A stretch of DNA of 6,154 nt from JBELMB01 sp042088665. GTDB taxonomy: Bacteria > Pseudomonadota > Alphaproteobacteria > Rhodobacterales > Rhodobacteraceae. Shown piece after piece: positions 1 through 5,980 of the stretch. How positions within the stretch are numbered: the first letter of the stretch is position 1; every line of letters starts with the position of its first letter. The stretch lies in the NCBI GenBank assembly GCA_042088665.1, contig JBELMB010000262.1:1-6154 (forward strand), in the 5' to 3' direction. Made by a program: the position numbers and the translations under genes. The notes below the pieces were generated by a model. The model searched no databases. It was not told the origin of the DNA and saw only the letters and a list, made by a program, of their open reading frames with translations.

Positions 1-15
1 GTTTCTGACGCGCCT

Positions 16-1230
16 TCAGGACGGGTCCTTGATGTCCAACAGCGCTTCGACGCCCTCGGCCATGGCATCCACGACAATCTGACGTCCCAAAGCACCGGGC
101 AAACGCACGACCGCCTCACCGCCATCCCGCATGACCACATCCGCGGTCGCAGGCGTCAGGCCGCCACTGGCCTCGTCCAGCAAGTAGACCGTGCGTTCCA
201 GCAAGGCGCTGGCCGGGATACGGAAGGTCTCTGCACTGCCCTGCAGCACTTCGACCTCGACGGCCTCATTCAGAAACAGGTCAGGCGCGCAGGCCTCATC
301 CACGTCGATGGTCGTCTTCACGTATTGGCTTTCCAGATCGGCCTCTGTCTCGATCGCGGTGATCGTACCGCCACAGCTTTCGCCGTTGATCCGGTCGATG
401 CGCACCGCAGAGCCGCTTGACACGCCCGCAGCGTCGGCAGCCGACAACCGGCTGATCAACACGTAGACGTCCACTGCCTTTTCGTGGGGTGCATAGATCT
501 GTGCGGCCAGCTCGCCTTCCTGGACGCAGGCCCCGACATTCGCGTCGAAACCGACCAGAACACCGTCAAACGGCGCCGACAGGTTCAGTTGATCGCGGGT
601 GATCTCGGCGGTGCGCAGATCCAGTTCACCGATCTCGACGGCGATCTCGGCACGTGCCTTGGCGGACAGGGCGCTTTGCATCGCCTCGGTGGCCCGCTCC
701 GCGGAGAAGGTCGCATCCATCATCCGGCGCTCAACCGTTTCCATGGTGGATTCGTTGATCAACCCGCGGCGGAACATGGTCTGGTTGCGCTCGAATTCCT
801 TGGCGACGAATTCCAGTTCTTCTGCGCGGCGCCGCTCATCTGCTTCGGCGGCGGACACGGTCAGCTCGCGCTCCGTGACGGCGGCCTTCAGATCCTCCAG
901 CCGCGCCTCGGACGTGCGAAAGGACAGCAGCGCCCGTTGATCGTCCAGTTCCACCAGCATCTGGCCCTCGGTGGCAACCTGCGATGTCTTTGCCGTCTCG
1001 GACACCGACACGATGCACCCGCGTGCCTCGTAAGACAGACCGTACATGTCGCTCGCGCGCACGGTGCCCACGTAGACCTCCGGCGGCATGTCTGAAACCT
1101 GCATCAGAGGCATCGTCTCCACCTGCATCTGCTGCGCAGACGCGGGCAACACTGCCGCGAGAACCGTGGACAGCGCCAGAGCGCTGGAACGAAGGCGGGG
1201 AAAGGCCACTGAGGTCATGCCGTCTCTCAT
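16..1230 (-). CDS. HlyD/RND-family periplasmic adaptor (membrane fusion protein)
   Basis: A 404-residue exported adaptor of the kind that links an inner-membrane transporter to an outer-membrane channel. Residues 11-32 form a signal peptide (PRLR, then a hydrophobic stretch ending in ASA). The first lipoyl half lies around 66-97. A long charged helical region at about 100-215, rich in Glu, Arg and Ala, is the expected coiled-coil hairpin. The second lipoyl half contains LSAPFDGVLVGF (217-228), the motif that best identifies the family. A beta-barrel and membrane-proximal domain follow to the C-terminus. The start is uncertain: Met1 (1230) has no clear ribosome site, and Met5 (1218) has only a weak purine stretch upstream; both give the same mature protein. 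A 15-bp spaced inverted repeat (GCCTG/CAGGC, 1242-1256) lies just upstream. Four cysteines (72, 235, 286, 314) remain after export. The partner transporter is probably beyond the left edge, since no start codon is visible in positions 1-15. The substrate cannot be told. Family call is firm. Confidence 0.88.
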   Translation of the reverse strand: MRDGMTSVAFPRLRSSALALSTVLAAVLPASAQQMQVETMPLMQVSDMPPEVYVGTVRASDMYGLSYEARGCIVSVSETAKTSQVATEGQMLVELDDQRALLSFRTSEARLEDLKAAVTERELTVSAAEADERRRAEELEFVAKEFERNQTMFRRGLINESTMETVERRMMDATFSAERATEAMQSALSAKARAEIAVEIGELDLRTAEITRDQLNLSAPFDGVLVGFDANVGACVQEGELAAQIYAPHEKAVDVYVLISRLSAADAAGVSSGSAVRIDRINGESCGGTITAIETEADLESQYVKTTIDVDEACAPDLFLNEAVEVEVLQGSAETFRIPASALLERTVYLLDEASGGLTPATADVVMRDGGEAVVRLPGALGRQIVVDAMAEGVEALLDIKDPS

Positions 1231-1492
1231 CTGTTGTCGGGGCCTGCCGGACAGGCGTCATGGGATTCCGTTAACAAGATAGGGACACCTGCGGCAAAGT
1301 CGCCCCCCTTTTTGGCAAGGCGCCTTCAATCCTTCGGCACTCCAGCGTTTTTCTACCCAGTTTCGACCTTTCCAATGGCCCCCGGGCGACAAGGCTACCC
1401 CCAAAATGCATCATGGCGAAGCACAGCCCCTGCAAGGGACACGTGCTCCGCCATAGATCATCGAGACTGGTATCCGCCTGCCTGCGCCTGCG

Positions 1493-1672
1493 TCAGACCA
1501 GCGGCAGCGCCGTCAAAAGTGCCGTCACGCAGATCGCGGCAACCGCCACAGCGACCGTGAGGGCGGGCTTGCCGAACAGGCTGCCGTTCGGCGCGTCCTT
1601 CTGCGCCTTCAGCGCAGCGTTTTCGAGGTCATTGAGGTAGAAGGTGTGAGCGACGGAGTTGGGCATGAACAT
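1493..1672 (-). CDS. small single-pass membrane protein, 59 aa, unknown function
   Basis: I do not recognise the family. The frame is open upstream to 1792, but the start at 1672 is preferred because AAGGAA (1679-1684) sits six bases before that ATG, and the upstream extension is Arg/Gln-rich and does not look like protein. The product begins MFMPNSVAHTFYLNDLENAA, a polar and partly helical head. It then has a Gly/Pro/Lys linker (28-36) and one hydrophobic segment (about 37-57) that runs to the C-terminus. This is a tail-anchored-like layout with no signal peptide. The neighbouring DUF427 gene is divergent, with 194 bases between the starts. A second small gene of the same layout lies on the other side of DUF427 (2360-2533). 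The next gene downstream on this strand (adaptor, start 1230) is 262 bases away, and no terminator with a U run was seen between them. Existence is supported by the ribosome site, high GC3 and a clean membrane segment, not by homology. Confidence 0.6.
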   Translation of the reverse strand: MFMPNSVAHTFYLNDLENAALKAQKDAPNGSLFGKPALTVAVAVAAICVTALLTALPLV

Positions 1673-1678
1673 GGTGGG

Positions 1679-1714
1679 TTCCTTTTGGAAGACTGTGTTT
1701 CTGATGGGTCCAAT
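1679..1714 (-). promoter_or_regulatory. leader element with ribosome binding site of the 59-aa gene
   Basis: On the minus strand this reads ATTGGACCCATC, then 12 bases, then TCCAAAAGGAA ending six bases before the ATG at 1672. The AAGGA core is the Shine-Dalgarno sequence and decides the start. The decamer TCCAAAAGGA and the upstream ATTG(G)ACCCAYC box recur in front of the second small membrane-protein gene (2542-2564). Beyond ribosome binding, any regulatory role is inference. Confidence 0.5.
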
Positions 1715-1769
1715 CTGCCCTGTTCCCCGCCCTGCTTCTGTGCGCCGACACACAGTTTGCCGTTTTTTT

Positions 1770-1779
1770 GACCCGGGTC
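1770..1779. repeat. 10-bp perfect palindrome GACCCGGGTC in divergent intergenic region
   Basis: The palindrome lies between the divergent small membrane-protein gene (start 1672) and the DUF427 gene (start 1867), and follows a run of seven T on the plus strand. The T run is on the wrong side for a plus-strand intrinsic terminator, so an operator is more likely than a terminator if it is functional. The overlapping TTGACC (1768-1773) could serve as a -35 for the DUF427 gene, but the -10 at the right distance (CATTGT) is weak. Confidence 0.3.
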
Positions 1780-1866
1780 GAAGACAGCGCATTGTCCGAT
1801 GCTCGGGGTCTGCATTGCCCCGCGTCGCCCTTGCATTACCTAAGCGCCAGACAGACGGAGTAGCCG

Positions 1867-2337
1867 ATGCCCCTCACCGCCGAGAACGTTCAGGACTATC
1901 CGCGGCCGCCCGTCGTCGAGGCGGTGCCGCAGGAGATCATTGTGATGTTGGGGGGGCAGGTCATACTTCGCACGTCAGCGGCCCTGCGGGTGCTCGAAAC
2001 GCATCACGCGCCGACCTACTATCTGCCGGTCGACGCGCTGAAGGCCGAGCGCATCGCTGCCCCCGGCCGGTCGTTTTGCAAATGGAAAGGCCCTGCGCGC
2101 TATTGGTCGCTGTCCGCTGGTGGCGTATCGGCGCAGCGCTGTGCCTGGGATTACCCGGAGCCCACGCCCCGATTTGGCAGTCTGCGCGACCATCTCGCGA
2201 TCTATGCCCACGCGATGGAGGGGTGCTGGCTGGACGACACCCGTGTGACGCCGCAACCCGGCGATTTTTACGGCGGTTGGGTCACGCCCAACCTGCGAGG
2301 GGTCGTCAAAGGTGGCCCGGGCACAGAAGGCTGGTAG
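1867..2337 (+). CDS. DUF427 domain-containing protein
   Basis: A 156-residue cytosolic protein without signal peptide or membrane segment, matching the single-domain DUF427 family (Pfam also lists it as NTP_transf_9). Family hallmarks visible are RVLETHHAPTYYLP (41-54), the SFCKWKGPARYW block (69-80), AWDYPEP (93-99) and the C-terminal GGWVTPNLRGVVKGGPGTEG (136-155). Length is normal for proteobacterial members. The start at 1867 is supported by GGAG six bases upstream. The biochemical function of the family is not established to my knowledge, so no reaction is assigned. It is divergent from the 59-aa gene and convergent with the 57-aa gene (22 bases between stops), so it is probably transcribed alone. 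Confidence 0.88.
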   Translation: MPLTAENVQDYPRPPVVEAVPQEIIVMLGGQVILRTSAALRVLETHHAPTYYLPVDALKAERIAAPGRSFCKWKGPARYWSLSAGGVSAQRCAWDYPEPTPRFGSLRDHLAIYAHAMEGCWLDDTRVTPQPGDFYGGWVTPNLRGVVKGGPGTEGW

Positions 2338-2349
2338 CCCCCGGGCACA
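2316..2349. repeat. direct repeat CCCGGGCACA x2 at convergent gene ends
   Basis: CCCGGGCACA occurs at 2316-2325 and 2340-2349, spanning the DUF427 stop codon and the 22-base gap to the convergent 57-aa gene. Because each copy contains GCCCGGG or CCCGGGC, 2315-2321 can also pair with 2340-2346 as a 7-bp GC stem with an 18-base loop. No T run follows on either strand, so it is at best a weak or non-canonical terminator. Confidence 0.35.
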
Positions 2350-2359
2350 CTTCTAGGCG

Positions 2360-2533
2360 TCATGCAAAGCTGGAAAAGCTGGAAATCAGCATCACTGCCA
2401 TCGCAAATCCGGCGATGCACAGCAGCACGCGAGTTTCGACGGCCTGTGACATCTGCATCTTGCGCCGGTCAGAAGCGTCAGCATGCATGCGGGAATAAAC
2501 GTAGTTGAAGAAATTACCTTGGCTATCGTGCAT
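2360..2533 (-). CDS. small single-pass membrane protein, 57 aa, unknown function
   Basis: Family not recognised. The frame extends upstream to 2731, but the start at 2533 is chosen because AAGGA (2542-2546) lies eight bases before that ATG. The ATG at 2542 would have its ribosome site touching the codon, and the longer extension looks non-coding. The product starts MHDSQGNFFNYVYSRMHADA, has a charged middle (SDRRK, 21-25) and ends with a hydrophobic segment (about 34-57: RVLLCIAGFAMAVMLI then SSFSSFA) running to the C-terminus. There is no signal peptide, so a tail-anchored layout is likely. It is convergent with the DUF427 gene, which puts it in mirror position to the 59-aa gene with the same architecture. 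Primary sequence similarity between the two is low; the resemblance is in size, topology and leader. A CRP-like palindrome lies 64 bases upstream of the start. Confidence 0.6.
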   Translation of the reverse strand: MHDSQGNFFNYVYSRMHADASDRRKMQMSQAVETRVLLCIAGFAMAVMLISSFSSFA

Positions 2534-2541
2534 TTTCGTCA

Positions 2542-2564
2542 TCCTTTTGGAGGGTGGGTCAATG
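2542..2564 (-). promoter_or_regulatory. leader element with ribosome binding site of the 57-aa gene
   Basis: On the minus strand: ATTGACCCACC, then TCCAAAAGGA, then eight bases to the ATG at 2533. It shares a 10-base identity and an upstream ATTG-ACCCA box with the leader of the 59-aa gene at 1679-1714. The spacing between the two boxes differs (about 1 versus 12 bases). The Shine-Dalgarno role is well supported; any wider role is inference. Confidence 0.5.
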
Positions 2565-2596
2565 TCCTCAAGATGCCGCGTCCCCATGGCCCGGTC

Positions 2597-2612
2597 TGTG
2601 AAGCGGATCACA
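2597..2612. promoter_or_regulatory. CRP/FNR-superfamily-type palindrome TGTGA-N6-TCACA
   Basis: TGTGA (2597-2601), six bases, TCACA (2608-2612) is an exact match to the ten conserved positions of the classical CRP operator. Its centre is 71.5 bases upstream of the 57-aa gene start (minus strand) and 31.5 bases upstream of an ATG at 2636 on the plus strand. It lies outside any confident gene. Whether a Crp-like regulator of this organism reads this exact motif is unknown. Confidence 0.45.
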
Positions 2613-2635
2613 ATAGGCGCTTTCTCTGACAGGTG

Positions 2636-2798
2636 ATGTTCGCGCCGTCCAAAGCGGACCTGCAGCAGGCGCACGACGGGGTGCGGCGGATGAGCCAAGG
2701 CCAACTGCCGGGGAAATGCCCTGCCCGACATCGTTCAGGCGCAGGATCAAGCCATTGAAGGTGTTCGGATGAGTTCCGAAAACGGGCAGCGCTTTTGA
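2636..2798 (+). pseudogene. possible short ORF broken by a one-base shift in a G run
   Basis: From the ATG at 2636 the frame begins MFAPSKADLQQAHDGVRRMS with almost every third codon position G or C. It then runs into low-quality sequence and stops at 2758. If one base of GGGG (2710-2713) is skipped, reading continues as LPGNALPDIVQAQDQ and ends at the TGA at 2796-2798, giving a 53-residue product. Both halves look like polar, helical protein. No family recognised. It may be a decayed gene remnant, a sequencing error in a small real gene, or chance. The ribosome site is poor (AGG only two bases from the ATG). Confidence 0.25.
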
Positions 2799-3008
2799 GC
2801 GGGCTCGCCCGGATCACAGGCCCCGCAGGCGCTTGCGAGGTTTTGTCAGGACGCGGGATCTGTCAGGTATCGCCAAGGAAACAGACGCTGCGCAGATGGA
2901 AAAGGCCGAAGAGCCAAGGGACACCTGTGTCCGTCCAGCGCTGATACGCTTGGGTCCGGGTGGCGAGACGACCCGAAAGCGCGGCACATTCGACTTCCCG
3001 CAACGCGC
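2799..3008. other. intergenic stretch without recognisable gene
   Basis: This completes the roughly 500-base gap between the 57-aa gene and the nuclease gene. Frames pass through it (plus from 2833, minus to 2814), but they continue as antisense of the nuclease gene or lack a ribosome site and familiar motifs. A small CGGG-CTCG-CCCG hairpin lies at 2799-2810 with no T run. I see no RNA gene or mobile element end here. Confidence 0.4.
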
Positions 3009-3030
3009 CCGACCGGAATTTTCGGATCGG
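3009..3030 (-). terminator. hairpin immediately after nuclease stop codon, no U run
   Basis: Read on the minus strand directly after the TAA, CCGATC can pair with GGTCGG (six pairs, one of them G-U), followed by a C-C mismatch, two more pairs and an A/T loop. The position fits a transcript end, but no U tract follows, so it would be a weak or factor-assisted terminator, or just a 3' stabilising stem. Confidence 0.25.
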
Positions 3031-3612
3031 TTAATGCACCCCTGTGCCACAGGCCAGATCGCGGGCCTGCGCAATGCGTCGGTTCTCTGTGTCCGAGAGT
3101 TGCAGCCTATAGAAGCGCACCCCGTCCAAGAAGATGTGCACATACTCACAAGCGAACCCCCGTTGCATCGGCACAAAGGTCTCGGGCCCCTGCTTGCCCT
3201 TTTGCCGGTTCAAGCCTGCTTCGACGACACGCATGAACCTCTCGTCGTTGTAGAATTCCCGCCGCTTCTCGTCTGTCCAGTCGTAGGCGCCGTGGTCCCA
3301 GGCCCAGCAAACCGGAATCACGTGGTCCACATCCATGGTTCTGGCCGGAACGTTGTTGAACGCGCGTCCGGTGTAGGGGTCTGTCCAGCTTCCGAACACC
3401 ACTCGTTTCTTGCCACTGGATGAGGAGACGATGTCAAAATCCCCGTCACTATATTGGATCAAAAGACGTCCACGCGTGTCCACGAGGTCGATTTGGCGAT
3501 AGCTGCCAAAAGCGTCGCGATCGCATGCCGTGCCAGCACCATTTGCCCCGGCGTCGGAGGCAAACAGCCCGATGATCAGACAAAGCGAAAAGAACAACGA
3601 GTTGTTAAGCAT
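3031..3612 (-). CDS. exported HNH-family endonuclease (DUF1524-like)
   Basis: A 193-residue protein with an N-terminal signal peptide (hydrophobic 6-18, probable cleavage after AGA at 23), so it acts in the periplasm or outside the cell. The core is the DUF1524/HNH signature: MDVDHVIPVCWAW (93-105) with the catalytic-type Asp96-His97, then DWTDEKRREFYND (111-123) and NRQKGKQGP (135-143), which supplies the downstream Asn/Lys of the beta-beta-alpha metal fold. Family members cleave DNA or RNA with a divalent metal; the substrate here is not predictable. Four cysteines remain after cleavage (30, 102, 155, 188) and could form two disulfides, fitting an exported enzyme. The start at 3612 is forced: an in-frame TGA lies directly upstream and the next Met is residue 93. 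There is no Shine-Dalgarno sequence; see the promoter at 3619-3647. It lies 45 bases behind uvrB on the same strand, but the signal peptide argues against a direct role in cytosolic repair. Confidence 0.85.
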   Translation of the reverse strand: MLNNSLFFSLCLIIGLFASDAGANGAGTACDRDAFGSYRQIDLVDTRGRLLIQYSDGDFDIVSSSSGKKRVVFGSWTDPYTGRAFNNVPARTMDVDHVIPVCWAWDHGAYDWTDEKRREFYNDERFMRVVEAGLNRQKGKQGPETFVPMQRGFACEYVHIFLDGVRFYRLQLSDTENRRIAQARDLACGTGVH

Positions 3613-3630
3613 TCATTAAGAATACTTAAC
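3604..3630 (-). repeat. 27-base inverted repeat over nuclease start codon and -10
   Basis: Arms 3604-3613 and 3621-3630 flank a 7-base centre. As DNA, nine of ten positions match. As minus-strand RNA all ten pair, because the odd position becomes a U-G wobble. The 3' arm contains the nuclease ATG and the 5' arm overlaps the proposed -10. It could be an operator, or, in read-through transcripts from uvrB, a hairpin hiding the start codon. It is AT-rich and has no U tract, so it is not a typical terminator. Confidence 0.45.
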
Positions 3631-3647
3631 AAATCCCTAATTCTCAA
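3619..3647 (-). promoter_or_regulatory. sigma70-like promoter for the nuclease gene, probably leaderless
   Basis: The -35 TTGAGA (3642-3647, five of six consensus bases) and the -10 TATTCT (3619-3624, four of six) are separated by the ideal 17 bases. Six bases after the -10 comes the ATG at 3612, so the expected start of transcription falls on or within a base or two of the start codon. This agrees with the missing ribosome site. The surrounding 3601-3660 is only 30% GC in an otherwise GC-rich window, as expected for a promoter. Confidence 0.5.
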
Positions 3648-3657
3648 CTCTGATGTG

Positions 3658-5853
3658 TTAACGCTTGCGCCGTTTTACGTTCCCGCCACGTTGTCCCGGC
3701 TTGCCGGCCGTGGACCGCCCCTTGGCCTTTACCGCCTCGTCCGAAGCCCTTTCCACCGCCTGCTGGCGCGCCATGGGGTCGTCGGCCACGACCAGATCCA
3801 CCGCTTCAAGGCGCTTGATCTCGTCGCGCAATCGCGCCGCCTCCTCGAATTCCAGGTTCTCCGCCGCCTTGCGCATGTCGGTGCGCAGCCCGTCCATGAC
3901 TGCCTGCAGGTTCGACCCCTGATGTTTCTTGTCGATCTTCGCGGTGACACGGCTTTGGTCCGTATCGCCCTTGTAGAGCCCGGCCAGAATGTCGTCGACG
4001 TTCTTCTTGACCGTCGAGGGTGTGATGCCGTGTTCCTCGTTGTAGGCGACCTGCTTGATCCGGCGGCGGTTGGTCTCGGCCAGCGCGCGTTCCATGGAGC
4101 CGGTCGTGCGGTCGGCATACATGATCACCCGCCCTTCGGCATTTCGGGCAGCCCGACCAATGGTCTGGATCAGCGAGGTTTCAGAACGCAAGAACCCTTC
4201 CTTGTCCGCATCGAGGATCGCAACCAGACCGCATTCGGGAATGTCCAGGCCCTCGCGCAGAAGGTTGATCCCGATCAGGACATCAAAGGCCCCCAGACGC
4301 AGATCGCGCAGGATCTCGATCCGCTCGATCGTGTCGATATCCGAGTGCATGTAGCGCACCTTGATGCCCTGTTCGTGCATGTATTCCGTCAGATCTTCGG
4401 CCATGCGTTTTGTCAGCGTCGTGGCCAGCGTGCGGAACCCGTCCGCGGTGACCTTGCGCACCTCGTCCAGCAGATCGTCGACCTGCATCTCCACCGGGCG
4501 GATCTCCACTTGTGGGTCCAGTAGGCCGGTGGGGCGGATGACCTGTTCGGTGAACACGCCGCCGGTCTGTTCCATCTCCCAGGATGCGGGCGTGGCAGAG
4601 ACAAAGACCGACTGCGGGCGCATGGCGTCCCATTCCTCGAACTTGAGGGGCCGGTTGTCCATGCAGGACGGCAGGCGGAACCCGTGTTCGGCCAGCGTGA
4701 ACTTGCGCCGGTAGTCGCCTTTGTACATGCCCCCGATCTGCGGCACGCTGACGTGGCTTTCGTCCGCAAAGACAATGGCATTGTCGGGAATGAACTCGAA
4801 CAGCGTGGGCGGCGGTTCGCCGGGCGCACGCCCCGTGAGATAGCGCGAATAGTTCTCCACCCCGTTGCAGACACCGGTGGCTTCGAGCATTTCCAGATCA
4901 AAGGTGGTGCGCTGTTCAAGCCGCTGCGCTTCCAGCAGCTTGCCCTCGTTCACCAGTTGATCGAGCCGCTGGCGCAGCTCTTTCTTGATGCCGATGACAG
5001 CCTGCTGCATCGTCGGACGCGGCGTGACGTAGTGCGAATTGGCGTAGATGCGGATCCGTTGGAAATTGTCGGTCTTGACGCCCGTCAGCGGGTCGAATTC
5101 CGTGATGGCCTCCAGCTCTTCGCCAAAGAACGACAGCTTCCACGCCCGGTCTTCGAGGTGCGCGGGCCAGACCTCGACGCTGTCGCCCCGCACCCGGAAA
5201 GACCCGCGCTGAAAGCCCTGGTCATTGCGCTTGTATTGCTGCGCCACGAGGTCGGCCATGACCTTGCGTTGATCATATTCCTGCGCGACATGCAGATCCT
5301 GCGTCATCGCGCCGTAGGTCTCGACCGAGCCGATGCCATAGATGCAGGACACCGAGGCCACGATGATCACATCGTCGCGTTCCAGCAGCGCCCGGGTGGC
5401 AGAGTGGCGCATCCGGTCGATCTGTTCGTTGATCTGGCTTTCTTTCTCGATATAGGTGTCGGACCGCGCCACATAGGCCTCTGGCTGGTAGTAGTCGTAG
5501 TAGCTGACAAAGTATTCGACCGCATTCCCGGGGAAGAACCCCTTGAATTCACCATAAAGCTGCGCCGCCAATGTCTTGTTGGGGGCAAGGATGATCGCGG
5601 GGCGCTGCGTCTCCTCGATGACCTTGGCCATGGTAAACGTCTTGCCCGTTCCCGTCGCGCCCAGCAGCACCTGGTCCCGTTCGCCGGCGATGACGCCTTC
5701 GGCCAGTTCGACAATCGCTGTCGGCTGATCCCCCGCCGGCGAGAATTCTGTCTGCATGATGAACTGCTTGCCACCTTCCAGCTTTTCACGCGTGCGCACA
5801 TCGGGCGCGGCGGAATGCAGGACGGGCATCTGTTCGGGAGAGTTGTTGTGCAT
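3658..5853 (-). CDS. uvrB: UvrABC excinuclease subunit B
   Basis: The damage-verifying helicase-like subunit of nucleotide excision repair. It is loaded by UvrA, melts DNA at the lesion, then recruits UvrC for incision; it acts in the cytosol. In the 731-residue form: Walker A GATGTGKT (65-72), the beta-hairpin region VSYYDYYQPEAYV (116-128) that probes between strands, DESH of motif II (364-367), SATPASWE (419-426), the motif V segment LLREGLDIPECG (531-542), motif VI QTIGRAARN (563-571) and a C-terminal UVR domain (about 649-684) for UvrC contact. A Lys/Arg-rich tail ends the protein. The start at 5853 is chosen because AAGGAG lies eight bases upstream; the frame is open to 5919, but that 22-residue extension has no ribosome site. 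An N-terminal extension of about 30 residues precedes the conserved core, and total length is somewhat above the usual 660-680. All key motifs are intact. No LexA box of the alphaproteobacterial GTTC/GAAC-N7 type was found upstream. Confidence 0.98.
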   Translation of the reverse strand: MHNNSPEQMPVLHSAAPDVRTREKLEGGKQFIMQTEFSPAGDQPTAIVELAEGVIAGERDQVLLGATGTGKTFTMAKVIEETQRPAIILAPNKTLAAQLYGEFKGFFPGNAVEYFVSYYDYYQPEAYVARSDTYIEKESQINEQIDRMRHSATRALLERDDVIIVASVSCIYGIGSVETYGAMTQDLHVAQEYDQRKVMADLVAQQYKRNDQGFQRGSFRVRGDSVEVWPAHLEDRAWKLSFFGEELEAITEFDPLTGVKTDNFQRIRIYANSHYVTPRPTMQQAVIGIKKELRQRLDQLVNEGKLLEAQRLEQRTTFDLEMLEATGVCNGVENYSRYLTGRAPGEPPPTLFEFIPDNAIVFADESHVSVPQIGGMYKGDYRRKFTLAEHGFRLPSCMDNRPLKFEEWDAMRPQSVFVSATPASWEMEQTGGVFTEQVIRPTGLLDPQVEIRPVEMQVDDLLDEVRKVTADGFRTLATTLTKRMAEDLTEYMHEQGIKVRYMHSDIDTIERIEILRDLRLGAFDVLIGINLLREGLDIPECGLVAILDADKEGFLRSETSLIQTIGRAARNAEGRVIMYADRTTGSMERALAETNRRRIKQVAYNEEHGITPSTVKKNVDDILAGLYKGDTDQSRVTAKIDKKHQGSNLQAVMDGLRTDMRKAAENLEFEEAARLRDEIKRLEAVDLVVADDPMARQQAVERASDEAVKAKGRSTAGKPGQRGGNVKRRKR

Positions 5854-5861
5854 CGGGGCGA

Positions 5862-5867
5862 CTCCTT
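5862..5867 (-). promoter_or_regulatory. uvrB ribosome binding site
   Basis: AAGGAG on the minus strand, eight bases before the ATG at 5851-5853. It decides against the upstream ATG at 5919, which has no such site. Confidence 0.8.
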
Positions 5868-5881
5868 GAGACCCAAATGTG

Positions 5882-5929
5882 GCATGCAGCGGCTGCAATG
5901 CAAGCAATGGGCCGCGCACCTCTTGTCAA
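5882..5929 (-). promoter_or_regulatory. candidate uvrB promoter region with overlapping hairpin
   Basis: A perfect -35 hexamer TTGACA lies at 5924-5929 on the minus strand. The -10 at 17-base spacing (TGCTTG, 5901-5906) is poor, though loose -10 boxes are common in alphaproteobacteria. Immediately downstream, 5882-5901 forms an inverted repeat (GCATGCAG / CTGC-A-ATGC, eight pairs with one bulge and a CGG centre) that could act as an operator or a leader hairpin. There are about 50 bases from the -10 to the ATG. Confidence 0.35.
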
Positions 5930-5980
5930 TTCCTGTCAGCAAAGCCTGCGGAATGGGCGGAACCGGTCCCGCGAAACAGT

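Noticed and set aside
1231..1492. Promoter for the adaptor gene
   Set aside because: Several TTG-containing hexamers were checked, but none had an acceptable -10 at 16-18 bases. TATCTT, which lies upstream of the gene, lacks a matching -35.
1659..2498. 279-codon plus-strand frame across the DUF427 region
   Set aside because: It overlaps the DUF427 gene in another frame, is Arg/Ala-rich, has no ribosome site, and runs through both gene ends.
2833..3423. 196-codon plus-strand frame
   Set aside because: Most of it is antisense to the HNH nuclease gene. The first part, in the gap, has no ribosome site and no familiar motif.
3604..3630. Intrinsic terminator for uvrB
   Set aside because: The stem is AT-rich, overlaps the next gene's start codon and is not followed by a U tract.
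3454..4524. 356-codon plus-strand frame spanning the nuclease start and the 3' part of uvrB
   Set aside because: Crosses two convincing minus-strand genes and their promoter; His/Asp/Arg-rich antisense composition with no motifs.
5854..5919. Longer uvrB start adding 22 residues
   Set aside because: There is no Shine-Dalgarno sequence before 5919, whereas AAGGAG sits at ideal distance before 5853.
5950..5980. Possible LexA (SOS) box near GGAACCGGTCCCGCGAAAC
   Set aside because: The spacing between GAAC and the second half is wrong and the second half is GAAA, so it does not meet GAAC-N7-GAAC.
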